From Deinococcus sp. Arct2-2 (lineage in GTDB: Bacteria > Deinococcota > Deinococci > Deinococcales > Deinococcaceae): a stretch of DNA of 43,806 nt. Positions 38,340 through 43,806 of the stretch are shown here, in pieces. The DNA is taken from positions 1 through 43,806 of the forward strand of contig NZ_SSNW01000049.1 of the NCBI RefSeq assembly GCF_004801315.1. Reading direction: 5' to 3'. The position numbers were made by a program, and so were the translations under genes. Numbering within the stretch: position 1 is the first letter of the stretch; the number at the start of each line of letters is the position of its first letter. The notes beneath the pieces are model-generated. The model had not been told where the DNA came from. It did no database searches and was given only the letters and a program-made list of their open reading frames with translations.

Positions 38340-39350
38340 ATGACCGCTACCCAAACCCCTCCCACTGCCTCCACCACCCGCACGATGGTTGCCGCCATCA
38401 ACGACGCCCTCGCCATTGCGCTGGAGCGCGACCCCACCACCTACTTGTTTGGCGAAGACGTGGGCGTGATGGGCGGCGTGTTCCGGGCCTCGGATGGGTT
38501 GCAGGCGCGGTTCGGCACTGACCGAGTGTTCGATACCCCGCTGGCGGAAGCGAGCATCGTGGGCATGGGCATCGGCATGGGGCTGGCGGGGCTGCGGCCT
38601 ATTGCCGAGATTCAGTTTGCAGGCTTCATGTACCCGGCGCTCGATCAAATCTTGTCGCATTTGGGCCGTTACCGCCACCGCACCCGCAGCCGCTACAGCC
38701 TGCCGATGGTCATTCGTGCGCCTTACGGCGGCGGCGTACATACACCGGAGCAGCACGCCGACAGCCCCGAAGCGATTTTGGCGCATGTACCGGGCGTGAA
38801 GGTGGTCATTCCCAGCACGCCCACCGACGCCAAAGGCCTGCTGCTGGCCGCCATAGAAGACCCCGATCCGGTGTTTTTCTTGGAAGCTATCAAGCTGTAC
38901 CGTAGCAACAAAGAGAGCGTACTAGACGGCCATTACACCATTCCGCTGGGCAAAGCGCGGGTGGTGACGGAAGGCGACGACGTAACGGTCATCACTTACG
39001 GCGGCATGGTGGAAGTGAGTGTGAAAGCCGCCGAAGCCGCCCGCGCTCACGGCATCGGCGTAGAAGTAATAGACCTGAGAACGCTGGTGCCGATGGACTT
39101 GGAAACGGTGCTGAACTCGGTGGCAAAGACGGGCCGCGCCGTCGTCGTGACTGAAGCACCCCGCACGGGCGGCTTCCACTCCGAAATCAGCGCCAACATT
39201 GCCGAACACGCCATAGACAGCCTCCGCGCCCCGATCCTGCGCGTGACCGGATATGACGCACCTTACCCGCCGTTTACCGCCATTGAGGACGTGTACCGCC
39301 CGAACGCGGTGCGGGTGGCGCGGGCCATTCGGACGGTGATGGGGTACTGA
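38340..39350 (+). CDS. 2-oxoacid dehydrogenase E1 component, beta subunit
   Basis: A 336-residue transketolase-like beta subunit: [76 protein letters not shown] and [23 protein letters not shown]. The C-terminal domain has [34 protein letters not shown]. All are typical and complete. Together with the alpha subunit it forms the E1 enzyme. ATG 38340 follows AGAGG by 8 nt. The gene ends in front of two family A repeats, which may end the transcript. Confidence 0.93.
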   Translation: MTATQTPPTASTTRTMVAAINDALAIALERDPTTYLFGEDVGVMGGVFRASDGLQARFGTDRVFDTPLAEASIVGMGIGMGLAGLRPIAEIQFAGFMYPALDQILSHLGRYRHRTRSRYSLPMVIRAPYGGGVHTPEQHADSPEAILAHVPGVKVVIPSTPTDAKGLLLAAIEDPDPVFFLEAIKLYRSNKESVLDGHYTIPLGKARVVTEGDDVTVITYGGMVEVSVKAAEAARAHGIGVEVIDLRTLVPMDLETVLNSVAKTGRAVVVTEAPRTGGFHSEISANIAEHAIDSLRAPILRVTGYDAPYPPFTAIEDVYRPNAVRVARAIRTVMGY

Positions 39351-39360
39351 CGCTGCGTGT

Positions 39361-39465
39361 AACCCCCCCAGTCTGCTTCGCAGCCAGCCCCCCTCAAGGG
39401 GAGCGCAAAAGCTCTTAGTCCTCCCCTCTGAGGGGGGGCGTTGCACCTGCAACGGGGGGTTCACA
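39361..39465. repeat. family A palindromic repeat, copy 4
   Basis: AACCCCCCCAGTCTGCTTCG to GGGGGGTTCAC, same orientation as copies 3 and 5. It is directly after the E1 beta stop codon. Confidence 0.85.
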
Positions 39466-39490
39466 TTCCAAGCCACACTACGATTCCGCG

Positions 39491-39600
39491 AAAACCCCCC
39501 AGTCTGCTTCGCAGCCAGCCCCCCTTAAGGGGAGCGCAAAAGCTGTTTAGTCCTCCCCTCTAAGGGGGGGCGTTGCGCCAGCAACGGGGGGGTTCACCTT
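39491..39600. repeat. family A palindromic repeat, copy 5
   Basis: AAAACCCCCCAGTCTGCTTC to GGGGGGGTTCACCTT, 25 bp after copy 4 and in the same orientation. The two copies are nearly identical, with small differences (ACGGGGGG runs and CTGTTTAG/CTCTTAG). Together they fill the 310-bp gap before the C39-like gene. Confidence 0.85.
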
Positions 39601-39660
39601 CCAACCCCACTCCCCCATTCCCCACAATCCCGTCCCCCCAGACCTGAAACGATAGAGAGC

Positions 39661-40707
39661 ATGAGCCTCCGCTCTCTGTCTTTCGGCTTGTTTCTCGCGT
39701 GCTGCGGCTTCGCTGGGGCAGCGTCTTCACTCCCGCCGTTTGCCAACGTGTCAGGCGTGCGGCACGAATATCAGCGCCTCAACAACTGCGGCCCAGTCAC
39801 GGTAGGCATGGCCCTGAGCCGCTGGGGCGGCACGCTAACGCAGTATCAGATTGCGCCGGTGCTGAAGCCCAATGGCGGAGACGTGAACGTGACCCCGCCC
39901 GAGTTAGCCGCGTTTGCCCGCAAACAGGGCATGCAAACGCACTTGGCGACCAATGGCAGCCGCGCCATGCTGAAGCGCCTGCTGGCCGCCGGATTTCCAG
40001 TCATCGTCGAAACGTGGTTTGTGACTTCAGACAGCGGCGGCATGGGCCATTACCGCATCCTCAACGGCTACGACGACGCCAAACAAAAATTCACGGCGCT
40101 GGATTCCTACTTGGGCAAACTGAGTTTTACCTATGCCCAACTGGATGAACTGTGGCGGGCCTTCGGGCGCACGTACTTGGTAGTCTCGCCGCCGGAGCGT
40201 GAGGAAGAACTGCGTGGGCTGCTGGGGTTCCGGGCCGATCCCGTGCTGGCAAAACGAGAAGCCTTGCGGGTGGCGGTGGCCGAAGCGAACCGCAAAAACG
40301 ACGCGATTGCGTGGTTGAACTTGGGCAATGCACGGCTGGCCTTGGGCGATTCTCGCGGCGCGGTGCGCGCCTACGATCAGGCTTTTGCCAGCCGCCCCGA
40401 CGCCGCGCTAGACCCCACCCGGCCTGCCCGCACGGTGGGCGGCTTGCCTTGGCGCACGCTCTGGTATTCCTTCGGGCCGCTGGAAGCCTACACCCGCACA
40501 GGCCGCACCGCCGATGTGCTGCGCCTGACAAGTGCCGTGCTACAAGACGCCCCCGCCCATGAGGAAGCCCTGTACTGGCGGGGCCGAGCGTTGGCCGCGC
40601 AGGGTCAGAGCGCCAAGGCGAAGGCCGCCTACCGCGAGGCGTTGAGGGTGCGTCCTTCGTTCGCAGCGGCGCGGGTAGCGTTGGCGGGATTGAACACGGG
40701 AACGTAG
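39661..40707 (+). CDS. secreted C39-like cysteine peptidase with TPR repeats
   Basis: A 348-residue protein with a signal peptide (about 1-21). A papain-like C39 domain has catalytic Cys43 in RLNNCGPVTVGMALSRWG, His130 in GGMGHYRILNGYDD and Asp148 in FTALDSYLGKL. The C-terminal half (about 205-345) has TPR repeats, e.g. AIAWLNLGNARLALGDSRGAVRAYDQAF and ALYWRGRALAAQGQSAKAKAAYREAL. Unlike bacteriocin exporters there is no ABC domain, so it is a stand-alone extracytoplasmic peptidase or amidase. Its stop codon lies in a 12-bp hairpin (40703-40737). No partner gene is seen nearby. Confidence 0.85.
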   Translation: MSLRSLSFGLFLACCGFAGAASSLPPFANVSGVRHEYQRLNNCGPVTVGMALSRWGGTLTQYQIAPVLKPNGGDVNVTPPELAAFARKQGMQTHLATNGSRAMLKRLLAAGFPVIVETWFVTSDSGGMGHYRILNGYDDAKQKFTALDSYLGKLSFTYAQLDELWRAFGRTYLVVSPPEREEELRGLLGFRADPVLAKREALRVAVAEANRKNDAIAWLNLGNARLALGDSRGAVRAYDQAFASRPDAALDPTRPARTVGGLPWRTLWYSFGPLEAYTRTGRTADVLRLTSAVLQDAPAHEEALYWRGRALAAQGQSAKAKAAYREALRVRPSFAAARVALAGLNTGT

Positions 40708-40737
40708 ATCGTGGTTTGGCTCTTTCCACGTTCTACG
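40703..40737 (+). repeat. hairpin overlapping the C39 gene stop codon
   Basis: CGTAGATCGTGG (40703-40714) and CCACGTTCTACG (40726-40737) pair at 11 of 12 positions, and include the TAG stop. The arms resemble the inverted repeat at 38237-38319, so it may be a small mobile palindromic unit. Confidence 0.5.
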
Positions 40738-40747
40738 ATCACAAAGA

Positions 40748-40790
40748 ATGCCGCCCCACTTCTACAGTTGGGGCGGCATCTCTTGCTTTA
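40748..40790. terminator. bidirectional terminator between C39 and yidC genes
   Basis: ATGCCGCCCCA (40748-40758) pairs perfectly with TGGGGCGGCAT (40769-40779), followed by CTCTTGCTTT on the plus strand and preceded by AAAGA (TCTTT on the minus strand). It can end both the C39 gene and the convergent rpmH-yidC operon. Confidence 0.88.
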
Positions 40791-40793
40791 AAC

Positions 40794-42407
40794 CTACTTC
40801 TTAGGCGCGTCTATCGTTTTGGCGACTTTTGCAGGACGCATCGGCGTTTTCTGCACGGTGGTACCAATGCTGGCCGTTTCTTTCTCCACTTGCTTATTGA
40901 TCAGGATTTGCTGCCCAATACCGATTAGGGTGCTGAAGATAATGTAGATCGTCACGCCTGCGGGGAAGGTGAGGGCGAAATACAGGAAGATCAGGTAGAT
41001 GAAGGCCTGCTGGCGGAACATTGCTGGGTTCTTGCGGGTCATCACGTACAACTGGCCGATGTTCACGATCAGGTAGATCAGGGCCAAGATGTACAGCGGA
41101 TCGGGAATGGCAAGATCGGGCAACCACAAGAAGCCGCTATCGAACTCGAAGTTACGAATGGTAGACCACAGCGCGATCAGCACCGGGAACGGCACGAAGG
41201 TGCTGAAGCAGCCCGCCGGATTGAAGTTGTAATCGCGGTAGACCTGCTGCATTTCGGCCTGCATCGCCCGCTGCGAGTCGGCGTCTTTGCGGTCTTTGTA
41301 CTTGTCCTGCACTTCCTTGATCTTGGGCTGCATAACCTGCATCCGGGCGGTGGTGCGGCCCTGAGCCTGCATCAACGGCCACATCACGAGGCGCAGCAGT
41401 ACGGTCAGGAGTACCAGCACGAGGCCCCAGTTGCCGATCACCTTGTACATGGCTTCCATCAGCTTCACGATATACAGGCTGATTTGGCCGAAGATATTGG
41501 GCTTGAACAGTCCGGGCAACACGCTGTAGCCGCTCTGGTACAGATGGATCAGTTCGTTTTTGCCGCCGTACACTTCTAGGGTGCTGGTAGCAGGCAGGGC
41601 CACGCTGATCAGGCCTTGCGAGCCGCCCGTGAGCGTGGCGCTGACCGACGAACCACTCGGCGGGCGCACGATCAGGGCGTGGGCGATCTGGCTGGGCTTT
41701 TCCTGAAGGGCGGCGTACTGAATGTTTTTGACGGTAATCGTGCCGCTGCCCTGAACGCTGGCCGCCTCTCCACCCACTGGGACGGCCCGCACCTGAGGAT
41801 TGTCGGCCTTGCCCAGTCCGGGGAACAACATATTCACGCTATCGGGGCCGCCCGTTACAGCGGTTTTAATGTCAATTTTAAAATTGCGGGGGCGCAACGT
41901 CACCGTTTTGGTTACGGTTGCGCCGCCCTGCGTGTAGCGGAACACGGCGTCCTGACGGTTTTGCGCCAAATCCTGCGTCAGTCGGGGCACGGTGGTTTCG
42001 GCAGCCGTCGCCGGATCAAGGGGGCCACCTTTGAGGGCAAACGCACGGCGATCTGGGGGAAAAGCTGCCGCGCCAGCGCCCTGCACAGCGGGCTGCCCCA
42101 CCATGTTCACCAGACCCTTCTGGGTTTTCAGGGTGCTGAAGTCGTAGCCGTTAGCACCTTTTTTGATGTAAGGCGTACCTGCATTTTGCTTGATGTACCA
42201 GCCAATGACTTCGCCGCGTGCGTTGAACACCACGTCTTGCAGGTTGCTGGTGGCAATGAATTCATCGCCGGGAACGCCGTCAAAGTCGGCCTTGATCCAT
42301 TCGGGCGTAATGGCCTTGCCGAAGGTGGGAAGCGGGCCAGTCTGACCGCATCCAGTCAGGAGCAGCAAACCGAGGGCGGTCAGGGGAAGCAGATGTTTTG
42401 GTTTCAT
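40794..42407 (-). CDS. yidC: membrane protein insertase YidC (with large periplasmic domain)
   Basis: A 537-residue YidC/Oxa1 insertase. The N-terminus is lipoprotein-like (LLLLTGC, Cys20) and is followed by an extracytoplasmic beta-rich domain (about 25-300), as in Gram-negative YidC. The conserved C-terminal core has [29 protein letters not shown], a charged coiled-coil cytoplasmic hairpin ([28 protein letters not shown]), [21 protein letters not shown] and [27 protein letters not shown], with the hydrophilic-groove region. It inserts and folds membrane proteins, with or without SecYEG. It is the last gene of the rpmH-rnpA-yidD-yidC operon and overlaps yidD by 4 nt (ATGA). Confidence 0.96.
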   Translation of the reverse strand: MKPKHLLPLTALGLLLLTGCGQTGPLPTFGKAITPEWIKADFDGVPGDEFIATSNLQDVVFNARGEVIGWYIKQNAGTPYIKKGANGYDFSTLKTQKGLVNMVGQPAVQGAGAAAFPPDRRAFALKGGPLDPATAAETTVPRLTQDLAQNRQDAVFRYTQGGATVTKTVTLRPRNFKIDIKTAVTGGPDSVNMLFPGLGKADNPQVRAVPVGGEAASVQGSGTITVKNIQYAALQEKPSQIAHALIVRPPSGSSVSATLTGGSQGLISVALPATSTLEVYGGKNELIHLYQSGYSVLPGLFKPNIFGQISLYIVKLMEAMYKVIGNWGLVLVLLTVLLRLVMWPLMQAQGRTTARMQVMQPKIKEVQDKYKDRKDADSQRAMQAEMQQVYRDYNFNPAGCFSTFVPFPVLIALWSTIRNFEFDSGFLWLPDLAIPDPLYILALIYLIVNIGQLYVMTRKNPAMFRQQAFIYLIFLYFALTFPAGVTIYIIFSTLIGIGQQILINKQVEKETASIGTTVQKTPMRPAKVAKTIDAPKK

Positions 42408-42763
42408 GGTTTGGGTTTTCCAGCGGTGGGATGGGCCGGGTCAGCCGTAGGAGCGCGGGCCGCCGAGCCGAGATAGGCCGGGAATGAACTTGGCACCGGA
42501 TCGAAGCCGCCCGGCACTAACGGATTGCAGCGCATGACCCGCCACGCGGCCAGCCACCCGCCCCGCACGGCCCCGAAGCGTTCAATCGCCTCTAGAGCGT
42601 ACTGCGAACAAGTCGGTACAAAACGGCAAGTGGGCACGGGTTTCAGCGGCGAGAGCTTGCGCTGATAGCCGCGCACCACGCGCACCATGCCCCGCGCCAC
42701 CAGCCCCGGAGAAGGGGCGGGCGGCGTCGGGGGCAGGACGGATGTGGTCGGAATCTGCTTCAT
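42404..42763 (-). CDS. yidD: membrane protein insertion efficiency factor YidD
   Basis: A 119-residue protein read from ATG 42763, which overlaps the rnpA stop (ATGA). It contains the family core [64 protein letters not shown], with three conserved Cys. YidD assists YidC-dependent insertion at the inner membrane. The first ~25 residues are a Pro/Thr-rich extension and the C-terminus has a further Ala/Pro-rich tail (about 95-119) that is not part of the usual family. Order and overlaps support co-translation with rnpA and yidC. Confidence 0.93.
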   Translation of the reverse strand: MKQIPTTSVLPPTPPAPSPGLVARGMVRVVRGYQRKLSPLKPVPTCRFVPTCSQYALEAIERFGAVRGGWLAAWRVMRCNPLVPGGFDPVPSSFPAYLGSAARAPTADPAHPTAGKPKP

Positions 42764-43236
42764 GCAGAAGGTTCGCCCTGAGTCACAACTTGGGTCACAG
42801 GGACAGATACGGGCTGAGAGCGGCCAGAGTTCCCGCCCCCCTTGCCGCCCGCGCCCTTTTTCACGCGGCCCGGTGCTTTGGCTAAGGCCCGAATCAGGGC
42901 CGACTGCAACGCCGGAAACGGCACGGTCAGCACACCCGGATTGGGGAGCAAAATAGCCCGGCAAGGCGGAAGGCCGCCCTCTAAGGTTCGCAGCGCCTCG
43001 CGCACCCGGCGGCGGGCACGGTTGCGGTCTACAGCGCGTTTTAGGGTTTTTTTGGAAATGACAACACCGATGATGGCGCGAGGTTGCCATGTTTCGCCGT
43101 AACGCGGGCGATAGTCGGTGAGGCGCAACGTAAACAGCGGATCGCGCACCGCCACACCCTGCTGACGCACCTTGCGAAATTCGCGGTCACCACGCAAAGA
43201 GTCCAGCGCCACCGGGCGGCGGGGCCGCTCCTGCAT
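42760..43236 (-). CDS. rnpA: ribonuclease P protein component
   Basis: The protein subunit of RNase P, which matures tRNA 5' ends. From ATG 43236 it has 158 residues: [20 protein letters not shown] at the start, then [46 protein letters not shown] containing the family's RNR motif. The C-terminus is a long basic Gly/Lys/Ser-rich tail (about 125-158). ATG 43329 is in frame and would overlap rpmH, adding about 31 residues. No clear ribosome-binding site precedes either, so the start is open. In Thermus, rnpA overlaps rpmH extensively; here the frame closes at 43366-43368, so full nesting is excluded. Confidence 0.9.
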   Translation of the reverse strand: MQERPRRPVALDSLRGDREFRKVRQQGVAVRDPLFTLRLTDYRPRYGETWQPRAIIGVVISKKTLKRAVDRNRARRRVREALRTLEGGLPPCRAILLPNPGVLTVPFPALQSALIRALAKAPGRVKKGAGGKGGGNSGRSQPVSVPVTQVVTQGEPSA

Positions 43237-43288
43237 GGCGCTGGACTGATCGGGCGTGACGATAGACGCTTCCTGTAGGGGGAGGCGC

Positions 43289-43432
43289 TTACTCGTCGGC
43301 GACGGTGAGTTGCTGACGGCCCTTCGCACGGCGGCGTGCGAGGATGTTGCGGCCAGCTTTGGTCTTCATGCGGGCGCGGAAGCCGTGGGTTTTGGCCCGT
43401 TTGCGGACGTTGGGTTGGTAGGTACGCTTCAT
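43289..43432 (-). CDS. rpmH: 50S ribosomal protein L34
   Basis: Forty-seven residues from ATG 43432 ([20 protein letters not shown], then [27 protein letters not shown]): the canonical L34 sequence and length. AAGGAGAG 6 nt upstream is a good ribosome-binding site. It is the first gene of the operon with rnpA, yidD and yidC. The in-frame ATG at 43471 would add an unlikely N-terminal extension. Confidence 0.97.
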   Translation of the reverse strand: MKRTYQPNVRKRAKTHGFRARMKTKAGRNILARRRAKGRQQLTVADE

Positions 43433-43616
43433 GTGCTCTCTCCTTCGTTCGCGGCGGACGGGAGGATTCACGCCCCCGCACCGCTGCTGGCTGTCCCGCT
43501 GGTTTCCGGCTGCCTAGTCCGAGGTTGCCCTCTTGGTAGGTTGCCTTGTTCCTGCGGCCCTGCCTAGGCCTGTTCGGCCCGCGATCTTGCGCCCCCTCTA
43601 GAGGGCAAACTCTGGG

Positions 43617-43645
43617 AGTGTAGCACGGGGGGTGGGCGGCGCAAA
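43617..43645 (-). promoter_or_regulatory. candidate rpmH operon promoter
   Basis: On the minus strand TTTGCG (43645-43640) and TACACT (43622-43617) are 17 nt apart. The expected start is near 43610, giving a leader of about 175 nt. A perfect palindrome CCCTCTAGAGGG (43594-43605) lies near the transcript 5' end. Confidence 0.5.
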
Positions 43646-43806
43646 AGGGGGAAGGTCTAAGGGTCTAAAGGTCTAGGGTCTATTGATCTCGGCTGAAGTT
43701 TACGACGGAAGGTAGCTATGAAGCAGCTGTGTTGGCAGCCGGATATATCGAACGCGCTGCCAACCGACCCGAAGGCGTGCCTTCAATGCCTTCAAGGTTC
43801 GCGCAC
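43646..43806. other. window-end gap; possible start of a truncated gene
   Basis: Repeated GTCTAAGGGTCTA-like sequence (43657-43680). A plus-strand ATG at 43717 follows GGAAGG by 5 nt and stays open to the window end, and another plus frame is open as well. The partial translation is too short to recognise. No DnaA box is seen. Confidence 0.3.

Noticed and set aside
43433..43806. Origin of replication next to rpmH
   Set aside because: rpmH is often near oriC, but no DnaA box (TTATCCACA or its complement) and no dnaA gene were seen here.

Overview
The window looks like a chromosomal segment of a Deinococcus species. Supporting signs are the high GC content, a gyrB preceded by a palindrome matching the radiation/desiccation response motif (RDRM) of Deinococcus, a PCu(A)C copper chaperone carrying the HxM signature known from D. 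radiodurans DR1885, several genes that appear to be transcribed as leaderless mRNAs (TANNNT exactly 6 nt before the start codon), and many short GC-rich palindromic intergenic repeats. There are no rRNA or tRNA genes, CRISPR arrays, prophages or intact transposons that I can support.

Layout. 1-180: a near-consensus promoter followed within about 30 nt by a terminator, with no ORF. 183-5454 (minus): a LiaFSR-like envelope-stress cluster made of sensor kinase, membrane-anchored beta-repeat protein, NarL-type regulator and small membrane proteins; one membrane gene is split in two by an exact 16-bp tandem duplication. 5806-12105 (minus): CRP/FNR regulator with a 7Fe ferredoxin, BON-LysM protein, M1 peptidase, Nudix-fold protein, thioesterase, RbfA, and a 3xLysM phosphodiester glycosidase. 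12335-14939 (minus): a membrane protein and a secreted VWA protein. 15072-17306 (plus): RDRM, promoter and gyrB. 17553-21420: FUN14 protein, an ABC-2 exporter pair and a LacI-family regulator. 21663-23932 (plus): the cytochrome oxidase copper-assembly set PCu(A)C-SCO-CtaG. 24026-24294: a structured leader and a 43-aa membrane peptide. 24305-26306 (minus): kynB-kynU.

26759-33252 (plus): a BTAD/STAND regulator, a secreted subtilase, an ECF sigma factor without an adjacent anti-sigma gene, and a secreted PKD-CAP protein. 33373-35372 (minus): a histidine kinase translationally coupled to a secreted SUOX-fold protein that lacks the molybdenum-ligand cysteine, a possible two-part sensor without a local response regulator. 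35489-36452 (plus): a short leader ORF and a secreted DUF4384 protein. 37103-39350 (plus): E1 alpha and beta of a 2-oxoacid dehydrogenase. 39661-40707 (plus): a secreted C39-like peptidase with TPR repeats. 40794-43432 (minus): the conserved rpmH-rnpA-yidD-yidC operon.

Overall this is core chromosome (gyrB, rbfA, rpmH-rnpA-yidD-yidC) mixed with lineage-specific envelope, secretion and signalling genes. Two families of palindromic repeats (A: five copies, B: three copies) fill several gaps. The most interesting observations are the 16-bp duplication that disrupts a membrane gene, the RDRM at gyrB, the set of leaderless promoters, the structured leader with its small membrane peptide, and the cysteine-less SUOX-fold/kinase pair.
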